DNA of 64,000 bases from JALZAI01 sp038212215 (GCA_038212215.1 JBBQUT010000003.1:124001-188000); one strand, 5' to 3'. Positions 16,884-26,377 are shown, numbered from the stretch's first letter. A program made the numbers and translations. The notes: generated by a model not told the origin, from the letters alone.

Positions 16884-18014
16884 ATGAAGGGCAGCGGCAT
16901 GAAGGTCGGCATCCCGCGCGAGGTCAAGAACAACGAGTACCGCGTGGCCATCACCCCTTCGGGTGTGCACGAGCTGGTCCGGCACGGGCACGAAGTCTTC
17001 GTCGAGCATGACGCCGGAGCCGGATCGTCCATCCCGAACGAGGACTTCGTCGCAGCCGGCGCCCAGATCCTGCCGACAGCCGACGATGTGTGGGCGACCG
17101 GCGACATGGTGCTCAAGGTGAAGGAGCCCATCGCCGAGGAATACCACCGCATGCGCAAGCACCAGGTGCTGTTCACCTACCTGCATCTCGCCGCCGACAA
17201 GGCATGCACCGACGCGCTGCTCGAAGCCGGCACGACCGGCGTCGCCTACGAGACGGTGCAGCTTCCCGACGGTTCACTGCCACTGCTGGCGCCGATGTCC
17301 GAGGTTGCTGGCCGCCTGGCGCCGCAGGTCGGCGCATATCACCTGATGCGTCAAGGCGGCGGACGCGGCACGCTGATGGGCGGCGTCCCCGGGGTGTACG
17401 CGGCGAAGGTGGTGGTCATCGGCGCCGGCGTATCGGGCCAGAACGCTGCCGCCATCGCGCTCGGCATGCAGGGCGAAGTGCTGCTGCTCGACCGTAACGT
17501 CGCACGACTGCGCCAGATGGACGCCATCTATCAGGGCCACTGCCAGACCATCGCGTCCAACACCTTCGAGATCGAACGCGCCGTGCTCGACGCCGATCTG
17601 GTCATCGGAGCGGTGCTCGTCGCCGGCGCCAAGGCCCCGAAGCTGGTCAGTAACGAGCTGGTGTCGCGGATGAAGCCCGGTTCGGTGCTCGTCGACATCT
17701 CGATCGACCAGGGCGGCTGCTTCGAGGATTCGCGCCCGACCACGCACGCCGAGCCGACCTACCCGGTGCACAACTCGGTGTTCTACTGCGTCGCGAACAT
17801 GCCCGGCGCAGTGCCGCACACGTCCACCTATGCGCTGACAAACGTCACGCTGCCCTACGCGGTGGAGCTGGCGAATCGCGGCTGGCGCGACGCACTGCGT
17901 GCGGACCCTGCTCTCGCCCTCGGGCTGAACACGCACGAGGGGCAGCTGAGTAACGCGCCGGTCGCCGAGGCGCACGGCTATCCGTCGGTGGCGCTCGCCG
18001 ACGTGCTCGCCTGA
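16884..18014 (+). CDS. ald: Alanine dehydrogenase
   Basis: The product is 376 aa, the usual length. It begins KVGIPREVKNNEYRVAITP and has KVKEPIAEEYHRMR, the catalytic-region LHLAADKACTDALLEAGTT, the NAD-binding GAGVSGQNAA and the hallmark VDISIDQGGCFEDSRPT. The enzyme converts L-alanine and NAD+ to pyruvate, ammonia and NADH in the cytoplasm. GGAGG at 16872-16876 lies 7 bases before ATG 16884, which supports that start over ATG at 16899. It probably recycles the alanine made by the upstream aminotransferase and leads a transcript with the next two genes. Confidence 0.95.
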   Translation: MKGSGMKVGIPREVKNNEYRVAITPSGVHELVRHGHEVFVEHDAGAGSSIPNEDFVAAGAQILPTADDVWATGDMVLKVKEPIAEEYHRMRKHQVLFTYLHLAADKACTDALLEAGTTGVAYETVQLPDGSLPLLAPMSEVAGRLAPQVGAYHLMRQGGGRGTLMGGVPGVYAAKVVVIGAGVSGQNAAAIALGMQGEVLLLDRNVARLRQMDAIYQGHCQTIASNTFEIERAVLDADLVIGAVLVAGAKAPKLVSNELVSRMKPGSVLVDISIDQGGCFEDSRPTTHAEPTYPVHNSVFYCVANMPGAVPHTSTYALTNVTLPYAVELANRGWRDALRADPALALGLNTHEGQLSNAPVAEAHGYPSVALADVLA

Positions 18015-18018
18015 CACC

Positions 18019-19380
18019 ATGCCCGACTACCGAAGCCTCTCGCTCTGGTTCGACCAGCTGCCAGGCGTGATCACGCCACGCGCGGCGTTGCGCGGCGACA
18101 CGGACGTGGACGTGGCCATCGTCGGTGCCGGGCTGACCGGGCTTTGGACGGCTTACTACCTGCTGGTCGCTGACTCGAGCCTGCGCATAGCGGTGCTGGA
18201 GTCCGAGATCGCCGGCTTCGGTGCGTCCGGACGCAACGGCGGCTGGTGCTCGGGGCTCTACCCGGTCAGCATCGCCACTCTGGCCGGCGAGGTCGGGCGC
18301 GACGCGGCCGTTGCGCAATACCGCGCGATGCGCGACGCAGTCGCCGAGGTGGTCCAGATCGCCGCACGTGAACGCATCGCCGCCGACATTGCCGTCGGCG
18401 GCACGGTCGTGCTGGCGCGATCCGGGCCGCAACTGCAGCGGGCAGAGCACGAGGCCGCCGAAGCCGGTGCGTACGGCCTGGACATCACGCTGCTGTCGGC
18501 GGAGGAGGCGGGTAAGCGGCTGTCCGCGACCAATGTGCACGGAGCGACCTACACCCCGTACTGCGCGGCGCTCCAGCCGGCGAAATTGGTGCGCGGGCTC
18601 GCCGACGTCGTCGAGGCGTACGGCGCGTCGGTGTTCGAGCGCACGCGGGTTCAGCGCATCGCGCGCGGCGCCGTGCACACCGAGCACGGCACCGTGCGCG
18701 CAGGCGTCGTCGTGCGCGCGACCGAGGGCTACACGGCGCAACTGCCCGACAGCCGCCGGGCCGTAGTCCCGGTGTACTCATTGATCATCGCGACCGAGCC
18801 GCTGCCAGAGGCGATCTGGGACGAGATCGGGTTGCGCGAGCGCGAAACTTTCAGCGATCACCGGCACCTGATCATTTACGGGCAGCGCAGCGCGGACAAC
18901 CGGATGGTGTTCGGCGGCCGCGGCGCGCCGTATCACCTCGGCTCGCGGATCCGCGCGGACTTCGACCGCAACCCGAAAGTGTTCGCCGCGCTCGAGCGCA
19001 CCCTGCACGAGCTCTTCCCGGTGCTGCGCCGTGCGAAGATCACGCACCGGTGGGGCGGCCCGCTCGGCATCGCCCGCGACTGGCACCCCTCGGTCGGGCT
19101 GCACGACGGGCTGGCTTGGGCCGGGGGGTATGTCGGCGACGGCGTCTCCACGACGAACCTGGCCGGACGCACGATCGCCGACCTCATCTTCGAACGTGAC
19201 AGCGGGCTCACCAGGCTGCCCTGGGTCGGGCATCGCTCGCGCGACTGGGAGCCAGAACCGTTGCGCTGGCTTGGCGCGAACGCCGGTCTGCGCGCGATGA
19301 CCTGGGCCGATCACGCCGAGAATCGCGGTGGCCGGCCCTCGCGAATGGCCCATCTCGTCAACGCGATGATGGGTCGATGA
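18019..19380 (+). CDS. FAD-dependent amine oxidoreductase (PuuB/DAO family), second copy
   Basis: The product is 453 aa. The Rossmann motif AIVGAGLTGLWTAYYL is near residue 33, then GFGASGRNGGWCSG, and near the C-terminus GGYVGDGVSTTNLAGRTIADL. It is the same family as the product at 5840-7240 but clearly diverged, so two substrates or steps are likely. It starts 5 bases after ald and overlaps the next gene by four bases. Linkage to ald suggests the oxidised compound is an amine or amino acid of the same pathway. Confidence 0.85.
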   Translation: MPDYRSLSLWFDQLPGVITPRAALRGDTDVDVAIVGAGLTGLWTAYYLLVADSSLRIAVLESEIAGFGASGRNGGWCSGLYPVSIATLAGEVGRDAAVAQYRAMRDAVAEVVQIAARERIAADIAVGGTVVLARSGPQLQRAEHEAAEAGAYGLDITLLSAEEAGKRLSATNVHGATYTPYCAALQPAKLVRGLADVVEAYGASVFERTRVQRIARGAVHTEHGTVRAGVVVRATEGYTAQLPDSRRAVVPVYSLIIATEPLPEAIWDEIGLRERETFSDHRHLIIYGQRSADNRMVFGGRGAPYHLGSRIRADFDRNPKVFAALERTLHELFPVLRRAKITHRWGGPLGIARDWHPSVGLHDGLAWAGGYVGDGVSTTNLAGRTIADLIFERDSGLTRLPWVGHRSRDWEPEPLRWLGANAGLRAMTWADHAENRGGRPSRMAHLVNAMMGR

Positions 19381-20033
19381 CGCGGCCGCGAACCGAGCTC
19401 ACCCGGCTGCGCGAGTACGCCAGCGACGAACGTGGCGCCCTGGACGCGCTGCTCGACTCGACGCCGATCGGACACGTCGGCCTGGTCGACGACACAGGAA
19501 TGCCCGTCGTCATCCCGACGGCGATCGTGCGCCACGGTGACCGGGTGCTCATGCATGGCTCTACCGGGTCGCGCTGGATGCGGCGCCTCGCGACAGGCGT
19601 GCCGACCTGCCTCGCCGTCACGGCGTTCGACGGGCTGGTCGTCGCGCGTTCGGCGTTCGAATCTTCGATGCACTATCGAAGCGCCGTCCTGTTCGGCACC
19701 TGCCGCGCGCTTCCCGACACCGAACGCGGCCGTGCGCTGGACGCGATCACCGAAACGCTGCTGCCGGGCCGCACCGCGGAGGTCCGGCGCCCAGCTGCGA
19801 GCGAACTCGCTGCGACGTTAGTACTAGCACTGCCGATCGTGCAGTGGTCGTTGAAGGTGTCCGACGGATGGCCGGACGACCCGCCCGAGGACGTCGCAGG
19901 CCCGGCCTGGGCAGGCACCGTAGCGCGGGAGATCAGCTACGCCGATCCGGTGCCGGCCCCCGATCTGGAAACGGGTGTCCCGACACCGCCGTCGGTGCAG
20001 GCGCTGCGCCCGTCGGGTAGCACGCGGTCTTAA
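19377..20033 (+). CDS. Pyridoxamine 5'-phosphate oxidase-like FMN-binding protein
   Basis: The product is 218 aa. GHVGLVDDTGMPVVIPTAIV and the MHGSTGSRWMRRL segment match the split-barrel FMN/F420-binding family often annotated as pyridoxamine oxidase-related. The SSMHYRSAVLFGTCRAL strand is also typical. True PdxH substrate residues are not obvious, so vitamin B6 oxidation is not claimed; many such proteins are flavin reductases or bind haem or F420. The ATG overlaps the oxidase stop (ATGA), so it is co-transcribed with ald. Confidence 0.8.
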   Translation: MTRPRTELTRLREYASDERGALDALLDSTPIGHVGLVDDTGMPVVIPTAIVRHGDRVLMHGSTGSRWMRRLATGVPTCLAVTAFDGLVVARSAFESSMHYRSAVLFGTCRALPDTERGRALDAITETLLPGRTAEVRRPAASELAATLVLALPIVQWSLKVSDGWPDDPPEDVAGPAWAGTVAREISYADPVPAPDLETGVPTPPSVQALRPSGSTRS

Positions 20034-20064
20034 GGCCTTCGTCCGATAGCGGCTGCTACTTCGT

Positions 20065-20098
20065 CCCGGAGAGGCTGTGCGTATTAACAACCTCCGGG
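20065..20098 (+). promoter_or_regulatory. Inverted repeat overlapping the ribosome binding site of the exported protein
   Basis: CCCGGAG (20065-20071) can pair with CTCCGGG (20092-20098). The 3' arm runs into the GGGAAGGA ribosome binding site of the gene at 20112. The hairpin could limit translation or mark a regulatory leader. It is short, so this is a weak call. Confidence 0.3.
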
Positions 20099-20111
20099 AA
20101 GGAACCCCACC

Positions 20112-20504
20112 ATGAACGTCCGCACCGCACTTGCCGCCACCGCCACCGCCGGACTGCTCGGCTCCGCCCTGCTGCTCGCCCCGAGCGCGCTCGCCCAAGG
20201 CGGTGGACCCTCCGTCACCACGTCCGGGCATTGCTCGGCCAGTGCCACCTGGAAGTTGAAGGTCAAGGCCGACAACGGCGTTCTCCAGAGCGAGGCCGAG
20301 ATCGACAGCAACGTCAATCGCCAGGTCTGGGCCTGGACGCTACGCGACAACGGCGCGCTGAAGGCGTCTGGTCACTCCACGACCGTCGCGCCGTCCGGCT
20401 CGTTCACCGTCAAGCGGAACATCGCCAACCTTGCCGGCACCGACCATGTCGTATTCCGCGCGACACATGGCACGCAGACCTGCGTCGCCAGCGCGAACCT
20501 CTGA
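20112..20504 (+). CDS. Small exported protein of unknown function
   Basis: The product is 130 aa and no family is recognised. A clear Sec signal peptide is present: MNVR, a hydrophobic core TALAATATAGLLGSALLLAP and cleavage after SALA near residue 28. The mature domain of about 100 aa has two cysteines (in SGHCSASATW and TQTCVAS), likely a disulphide, and alternating strands such as ATWKLKVKADNGVL, which suggest a small beta-sandwich. GGGAAGGA precedes ATG 20112. It is convergent with the peptidase gene, only 11 bases apart. Confidence 0.75.
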   Translation: MNVRTALAATATAGLLGSALLLAPSALAQGGGPSVTTSGHCSASATWKLKVKADNGVLQSEAEIDSNVNRQVWAWTLRDNGALKASGHSTTVAPSGSFTVKRNIANLAGTDHVVFRATHGTQTCVASANL

Positions 20505-20515
20505 CCGGTACGCAA

Positions 20516-22549
20516 TCAGAGCAACTCGGACGGCGTCCATGTCTGATCCAGGACATGCTGCCCGCAGAAGCCAAGCACAGCATCCCACCAGATCTCGGCG
20601 TTGGCCGGCGAGAGCACCCAATGATTCTCGCCGGTCAGCTGCAGGAAGCGGTGCGGCATCGAGTCCGCCTCCCCGCCGTGCCTGCTGACGAGGTCCCACC
20701 ACAGCCGTAGCGCCTCGCTCACCGGCACCCGATAGTCGCGGTTGCCGTGCACAACGAGCATCGGCGTGACGATCTGGTCGGCAGTGTTGTGCGGGGAGTT
20801 CTCCGCGTACCAGTCCGGGTGCTCGCTCAGCGTGCCGAAGATGCCGGTCTTGAACGGCGCGGCGTCGGTGGTCGCGTGTTGCTGATCGAGCGCCCACAGT
20901 CCGGCGTGCGTCACGATCGCCTTGAACCGATCGGTATGCCCGGCGATCCAGTTCGTCATATAACCACCGAAGGACGCGCCTAGACACGCAGTGCGCTCCT
21001 CGTCGATGTCCGGACGAGCGACGACGCTGTCCAGGAGCGCTTCGATATCGCGCCACACCAACCGAGCCTGGTAGGGCCACGCCCGCTCGATGAAGTCGGT
21101 GCCGTACCCGGTCGACAGCGCCGGGTCGGGCATCAGCACCGCCCAGCCGCGCGCGACAGCGAGCCACGGCAGCCAACGCCAACTCCACGAGTTGTACGAC
21201 ATGAACGGCCCACCGTGTATCCACTGCATCAGCGGGACGGGCGCCCCGGACTCCGCAGGCAGGCACAGCCAGCCGCGAACCCGAGCACCGTCGACATCGA
21301 CCTCGACCTCCTCCAGGCGGCCGGGAGGTCGTGGCAGCGCCGCCGGGGTGGCCAGCCGGGTCGGCGCCTGATCTTCGATGTCGGCACTGGCGAGGTCGGC
21401 GCGCAAGCGGACCGGAGTCATCGGCTGGTCGATAGTGGAGCGCAACGCGTAGACGTAGTCGCCCTCCGGCGACGGGCACAGCGCGCTGTACACAGCGTCG
21501 TCGGCCAGCCGGCTGCGAACCGCGCCGGTAGCCGGATCCACCGCGAGCACGGCGCCACGTCCGCGCCAATCGCCGGACACCCAGAGCGTGCGCGAGTCGG
21601 CTGACCAGGACCACTCTGTCGGGTAGAGCCCGTCCAGCTCGACGGGAATCGGGTCGCCGCCCCCCGGAGTGACGAGCACCAATGTGCGGTAGGGCCCGGT
21701 CTCGAAAGTCGCCTCGCTCGTTTGCTCCATCGCCAGGCGTGCGCCGTCCGGCGCGATGCGCGCACCGGCGAACTCCCAACCCGGTTCGGACGCGACGATC
21801 GTGCGCCGACTCGTCGCGACGTCGATGACGGCGACGCCGTAGCTCACCCGCCCGTGCCCGGCCCTCGGGCGCCAGTCCGTCGCGACCGTCGAGCCGTCCG
21901 CGCTGACGCTGTACTCGTTCTCGATCAGCTCGGTGGTGACGTCAGCAGCCAGGTCGACCGTTTCCCCGCCGCTCACGCCGAGATAGAGCAATCGCCGCGA
22001 CTCTGCGCCCAGCTCGTGGTCCCAGTAGCGGATCGGCATGCCGGTGTGCAGGATCGCTGCGATCTTGCGTTCCTTTAGCGTCGCGCGGCGCTCGGCGTCG
22101 TCGTTCTCGCCGGAGTACATCAGCCTACTGCCCGACATGACGACCGCGCCCGACTCGGCGGCGACAACAGGCGCGCCCAGCCCGCCGGGCCGGCGCGCCA
22201 CCATCCTCGGGTGGCCGCCGACCGGGAGCAGCCAGAGCGCCTTCTCGGCGCCGTCCATGTCGCCATCCCCCGATTCGGCACCGTCGGACGGTTTGGCGAG
22301 AAACAGCAGCGATCCGTCGGGCAGGAACGCGGGCGACGTCTCACCGTCCGGCGAGTGCGTGAGCCGACTCGGCGCGCCACCGTCGACGGGCATCTCCCAT
22401 AGCGAGGACACGTAGCGCGCACCCTTCGCATCGGGTTGCTGTAGCGAAACGATCAGGCGCGTCCCGTCCGGGCTGAGCGCCATCCCGGTCAGCCGGGGCA
22501 GCGCCATGACGTGAGCGAGATCGGTGTAGTGGGGGTTCGCGTCGATCAT
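20516..22549 (-). CDS. S9 family prolyl-oligopeptidase-type peptidase
   Basis: The product is 677 aa. The N-terminal part carries WD40-like propeller repeats (LSPDGTRLIVSL, WSWSADSRTLWVSGD). The C-terminal alpha/beta hydrolase has the catalytic triad Ser526 in GASFGGYMTN, Asp605 in VVHGNRDYRV and His643 in GENHWV, with the oxyanion segment IHGGP. It resembles acylaminoacyl-peptidases/DPP-type enzymes that cut short peptides; no signal peptide is seen. Start ATG 22549 overlaps the FUSC gene stop by four bases, so the two are co-transcribed. Confidence 0.9.
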   Translation of the reverse strand: MIDANPHYTDLAHVMALPRLTGMALSPDGTRLIVSLQQPDAKGARYVSSLWEMPVDGGAPSRLTHSPDGETSPAFLPDGSLLFLAKPSDGAESGDGDMDGAEKALWLLPVGGHPRMVARRPGGLGAPVVAAESGAVVMSGSRLMYSGENDDAERRATLKERKIAAILHTGMPIRYWDHELGAESRRLLYLGVSGGETVDLAADVTTELIENEYSVSADGSTVATDWRPRAGHGRVSYGVAVIDVATSRRTIVASEPGWEFAGARIAPDGARLAMEQTSEATFETGPYRTLVLVTPGGGDPIPVELDGLYPTEWSWSADSRTLWVSGDWRGRGAVLAVDPATGAVRSRLADDAVYSALCPSPEGDYVYALRSTIDQPMTPVRLRADLASADIEDQAPTRLATPAALPRPPGRLEEVEVDVDGARVRGWLCLPAESGAPVPLMQWIHGGPFMSYNSWSWRWLPWLAVARGWAVLMPDPALSTGYGTDFIERAWPYQARLVWRDIEALLDSVVARPDIDEERTACLGASFGGYMTNWIAGHTDRFKAIVTHAGLWALDQQHATTDAAPFKTGIFGTLSEHPDWYAENSPHNTADQIVTPMLVVHGNRDYRVPVSEALRLWWDLVSRHGGEADSMPHRFLQLTGENHWVLSPANAEIWWDAVLGFCGQHVLDQTWTPSELL

Positions 22550-24672
22550 GATTTCGACGCTACAACGGCCCTTTCCGACAGCTGGCGGCCAACCTCGGCG
22601 GCCAGGGTGTCGAGGCTGTTCGCGATGCGGTCGGTGGCATGGATCAGGGCAGCAGCCACCTCCGGACCGCCGACCCGATCCGGCTCTCGCTTTGCCAGTG
22701 GCAGAAATGCTTCCTGGATCGGACGCAACGGTGGGACGTGCTGCGGCGGGCGCCCAGCGCGGACCGCTTCTGAACAACACTGCAGGACGTCGTCGCAGGC
22801 TCGCATCAACTGGGCCAGCTCGTCCGGGGCTCCGGCACCGGCGAGCGCGGGCCGAACCGCGTCGACGGTGAGCAGCGCGTGCACGAACCGGTGGCTGTGC
22901 GCGAGCACCGCCTCGCCCAGCTCGACCTGCCCGCGCGAGGACACCGGGTCGGCCCGGGCGGCGTCGACCGAGGCCTGGGCGTTGCTGCGCGCGAGCCGGG
23001 CAGCGCTGCGGGCCCGCTGCAGCCGCGAGCCCTCGCGCGCCGGGTCCAGCAGCGCGGCAAGGTACTCGCGGTAGGCGTCCAACAGGGTGGCCAAGCGGGT
23101 GGACACGACTTGCCGCTCCCACACCGGCCAGACCAGCGTCGCCAGCAGGGCCAGCGCCCCGCCGACCAGCGTGTCGACAGCGCGCGGCGCGACGCTGCTG
23201 TGCGGGGCGATCCCGTTGAGGGCCAGCAGCACTACCACCAGGGCGCTCAACGACAGCGAGAGCAACGCGACGTTGCCAGCACCGGCCAGCCGCACGCCGA
23301 AGTAGAACAGCGTGACGAGCGCCACGCCCCACCAATCACCGCCAGGCAGGTAGTGGATGAGCGCCGTGGCTAATACCAAACCGAGGATCGTGCCGAGCAC
23401 GCGCATGAACGAGCGCTGAAACGTGGTGGCGAAATCCGGGCGCAGCGTGACGATGATCGTCAGCGAGATCCAATAGCCGCGTTCAATGCCCGACAGCCGG
23501 GTCACCAGCTCCGAGCCCGCGACCAGCACTGCCGCGCGCACGGCGTGGCGCAGCACCGCCGAATCGGGGGTCAGGTTGGCGCGCAGGGTGGCGAGCGGGT
23601 CGCGCAGGCGGGCGACGCCATGGACCTTGTCCGGCTCCTCGCCGACGCGTCCCTCGCTGGCGCCGGAGCGAGTGGTAGTGACGGCCGCGCGCAGTTGTCC
23701 GGCCAGCGCCAGCACCCGTCCGACGGCCGAGCGACCGGCGAGACCGGCATCGGCCAGCGTGGCCGCGGCAGCCCGGACGCTGTCGCGCACCGGCACCAGC
23801 GCCGTTTCCTCGACCGGATGCGCGGCAAGCAAAGCCTCGGCTATTCGCTCCAACACCGCTGCCGCCGTGTCCATGACGGCCCGCGCCGCGTCGGCCGCCG
23901 TGGTGGTGTCGCGCCGCTCGAGCACTTCGACGTGTCCCGCGAGCACGATCAGCTCGCCGCGGATGCGTTGTGCTTCGTCCAGCAGCACGCGGTAGGCCTC
24001 GACGCTGGGTCCGTGGTCGTGACCGAGCCCGTACAGCGTCTGCCGCACGCCGGCGACGGCGTCGCCCAGCGGCGGTCCGGTGTGGGTTCCGGTCGGACGC
24101 CGGGCGAGCGCTGCCAGTGCGCGGTAGAGCCCGGCAAGCGCAACCCGTTCGGGCCGGTGCCGGCGCAGCGGCCAGGCGGCGAGCGCGAGCACTACCTGAC
24201 CGACACCGCCGAGCAGCACCAGCAGCCCGACATGCAGGGCGAGCGACGGCGGCTCGGGTTGATGCCCGATGATCAGCGCCGCGGCCGTCGACGCGATACC
24301 AACCTGGGTGGCGGCGGGGCCGGCGAAGATGAGCAGCCCGGCGACGAAGCCGAGCACGAGCAGCAGCAAGGCTGAGGTGGCGGCATTGCGCGACAGCAGC
24401 ACGGCCAGGCTGCTCGTCAGGCCGGCCGCCAGCGCGGTCGCGCTCATTCGCGCGAGACGCAGCCGGTACGGGCCGGGACGGTCCGCGAAACCGGTCTGCA
24501 GGGCGCCGATGGTCGATGGCAGGCCGATCGAGGCGCCGCCCAGCAGGGTGCCGATGACCAGCGGTGCGCCCACGCCGACGGCGTTGCGCAGCGCGACGAG
24601 CGGGTCGGACTGGGTCCGGTCCAGGCGCGCCGCGTCCTTCAGCAACGCGCTGAGCGCAGCGCCGGGACTCAT
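22546..24672 (-). CDS. FUSC-family (YccS/aromatic acid exporter-like) membrane protein
   Basis: The product is 708 aa with two blocks of hydrophobic segments, around residues 30-175 and 375-520, each followed by a long helical cytoplasmic region. The second block includes the family motif RGYWISLTIIVTLRPDFATTFQRSFMRVLGT, in part YWISLTIIVTLRPDF and RVLGTILGL. FUSC proteins are linked to efflux of aromatic or phenolic acids; this substrate is unknown. It starts 6 bases beyond the rlmN stop, so it may be read with the rpsB-rlmN transcript and be coupled to the peptidase downstream. Confidence 0.85.
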   Translation of the reverse strand: MSPGAALSALLKDAARLDRTQSDPLVALRNAVGVGAPLVIGTLLGGASIGLPSTIGALQTGFADRPGPYRLRLARMSATALAAGLTSSLAVLLSRNAATSALLLLVLGFVAGLLIFAGPAATQVGIASTAAALIIGHQPEPPSLALHVGLLVLLGGVGQVVLALAAWPLRRHRPERVALAGLYRALAALARRPTGTHTGPPLGDAVAGVRQTLYGLGHDHGPSVEAYRVLLDEAQRIRGELIVLAGHVEVLERRDTTTAADAARAVMDTAAAVLERIAEALLAAHPVEETALVPVRDSVRAAAATLADAGLAGRSAVGRVLALAGQLRAAVTTTRSGASEGRVGEEPDKVHGVARLRDPLATLRANLTPDSAVLRHAVRAAVLVAGSELVTRLSGIERGYWISLTIIVTLRPDFATTFQRSFMRVLGTILGLVLATALIHYLPGGDWWGVALVTLFYFGVRLAGAGNVALLSLSLSALVVVLLALNGIAPHSSVAPRAVDTLVGGALALLATLVWPVWERQVVSTRLATLLDAYREYLAALLDPAREGSRLQRARSAARLARSNAQASVDAARADPVSSRGQVELGEAVLAHSHRFVHALLTVDAVRPALAGAGAPDELAQLMRACDDVLQCCSEAVRAGRPPQHVPPLRPIQEAFLPLAKREPDRVGGPEVAAALIHATDRIANSLDTLAAEVGRQLSERAVVASKS

Positions 24673-24678
24673 CTTCCC

Positions 24679-25779
24679 TCAGTCGAGCGGTGTCGCAGCC
24701 AGTTGACCGCAGGCGCCGTCGATGTCCTGGCCGCGGGTGTCGCGCACGCTCACCGGCACCCCCCGCAACTCCAGGCGACGGACGAACTCGCGCTCCACGG
24801 GCTTGGGTGAGGCATCCCACTTCGATCCCGGTGTCGGGTTGAGCGGTATCAGGTTGACGTGCGCGAGCCTCGGCGCGAGCAGATCGGCGAGCAGGTCCGC
24901 GCGCCAGGGCTGGTCGTTGATGTCGCGGATCATCGCGTACTCGATCGAGTAACGCCGTCCCGTACGCGCGGCGTAGCCGTCGGCGGCGGCGAGCACCTCG
25001 GCGACGTTCCAGCGGGTGTTCACCGGGACTAGGGTGTTGCGCAGTTCGTCGTCAGGGGCATGTAGCGAGACGGCCAGCGTCACCCGCAGCCCCTCCTCGG
25101 TCAGCCGGAGGATGGCTGGGACCAGCCCGACCGTCGACACGGTGATCGAACGCTGCGCCATGCCGAGCCCATCCGGTGCCGGATCCACGAGGCGGCGCAG
25201 CGCGGCGAGCACCCGGTTGTAGTTGGCCAGCGGCTCGCCCATTCCCATGAACACAACGTTGGACAGCCGGCCCGGCTCGCCGACCCCGCCGCGGGCGGCG
25301 ACCCGAGCGGCGGCCGTGACCTGCTCGACGATCTCGGCGGTGGAGAGGTTGCGGGTGAGCCCGCCCTGCCCTGTCGCGCAGAACGGGCACGCCATGCCGC
25401 AACCCGCTTGGCTCGAGACGCACACGGTGATCCGCTGCGGGTAACGCATCAGCACGCTTTCGACGAGCGCCCCGTCGTGCAGGCGCCACAGCGTTTTGCG
25501 GGTCGTCGCGGCGTCGGTCTGCCGGGTGCTGACCTCGGTGATCAACGTCGGCAGGAGCGCGGGGCCGATCTGCTCGCGCACTGCGGGCGGCAGGTCGGTC
25601 ATCGCGGACGGGTCGCCCTCCAGCCTCGCGAAGTAGTGCCGCGACAGTTGATCGGCGCGGAAGGCTGGCAGGCCGAGCTCACGAAGCGCCGCACGCCGCG
25701 CGGCCGGGTCGAGATCGGCGAGGTGCCGCGGTGGGCTGGTCCGCCGCGGGGCGTCGAAGACAAGAGGAAGGGCAACCAT
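24679..25779 (-). CDS. rlmN: Dual-specificity 23S rRNA m2A2503/tRNA m2A37 methyltransferase RlmN
   Basis: The product is 366 aa. The radical-SAM cluster cysteines are C127-x3-C131-x2-C134 in GCGMACPFCATG. FMGMGEPLANYN, TVSTVGLVP and VSLHAPDDELRNTLVPVN are diagnostic of RlmN. The C-terminal cysteine of DIDGACGQLA (~357) is the methyl-carrying residue. It methylates adenosine in the ribosome peptidyl transferase centre and in some tRNAs. The start ATG at 25779 with a GGGAGA-type site is preferred over the longer frame. It lies at the rpsB-tsf-pyrH-frr-cdsA position, as in mycobacteria. Confidence 0.95.
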   Translation of the reverse strand: MVALPLVFDAPRRTSPPRHLADLDPAARRAALRELGLPAFRADQLSRHYFARLEGDPSAMTDLPPAVREQIGPALLPTLITEVSTRQTDAATTRKTLWRLHDGALVESVLMRYPQRITVCVSSQAGCGMACPFCATGQGGLTRNLSTAEIVEQVTAAARVAARGGVGEPGRLSNVVFMGMGEPLANYNRVLAALRRLVDPAPDGLGMAQRSITVSTVGLVPAILRLTEEGLRVTLAVSLHAPDDELRNTLVPVNTRWNVAEVLAAADGYAARTGRRYSIEYAMIRDINDQPWRADLLADLLAPRLAHVNLIPLNPTPGSKWDASPKPVEREFVRRLELRGVPVSVRDTRGQDIDGACGQLAATPLD

Positions 25780-25810
25780 GACCGCTTGATTCTCCCAGAT
25801 CCCCGACTGA

Positions 25811-26377
25811 TCATTGACCGCCGCGTTCTGTTCCGGCAACGATCAGGTCCACGCGTTGCTGTGGCGCCTGCCGGGCGATGTAGCGCTCCTCCGAAGGCAG
25901 CCAGCGATCGCGCCAGGTCGACTGCATCGCAGCGCCGTCGCGCGCCATGGCCCGGGCCAGCCGGATTGCGCGCGGCGTTTCGACCCAGATCGTCAGATCC
26001 CACGGGACGGCGGCCTCGTCGCGGGTGCTGGACACCCCTTCGACGACGACCACGTGTCCGATCGCAACGTCGTGCCACTCGGCGCCCGCGTCCCGATTCC
26101 AGTCCCAACGCTGGTAGCGCGCTGGCCGACCTGCGAGCAGCGGCAACGAGACCTGCGCGCGGAACCTGTCCCAGTCCCACTCCGCGACACGCGGGCCGGC
26201 GAAGTCGTCGATGCACACCGTCACCGCCTGCGGCACAGCGGCCACGATGCGCGCGGCAAGGCTCGACTTGCCTGCACCGCCATGACCGTCCACACCGACC
26301 CAGGCTGTGCGCGAGAGCGACGCGAGCCGGGCGACCGAGGCGATCGCCGCCGACTCGCCGACCCGCCGGGGAGTCAC
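25811..26377 (-). CDS. Uridine kinase-like P-loop NTPase
   Basis: The product is 188 aa. Walker A is GHGGAGKSSLAA near residue 31, followed by CIDDFAGPRVAEWDWDRFR (DDFAGPRVAEWDWDRF), like the substrate loop of uridine kinase-type proteins. A central strand VVVVEGVSSTR matches the lid-proximal region. The GTG start overlaps the cdsA stop (GTGA, 26374-26377). Phosphorylation of a nucleoside is plausible but unproven; related actinobacterial proteins are annotated only as uridine kinase family. Its insertion between cdsA and rlmN is not part of the minimal conserved cluster. Confidence 0.75.
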   Translation of the reverse strand: MTPRRVGESAAIASVARLASLSRTAWVGVDGHGGAGKSSLAARIVAAVPQAVTVCIDDFAGPRVAEWDWDRFRAQVSLPLLAGRPARYQRWDWNRDAGAEWHDVAIGHVVVVEGVSSTRDEAAVPWDLTIWVETPRAIRLARAMARDGAAMQSTWRDRWLPSEERYIARQAPQQRVDLIVAGTERGGQ

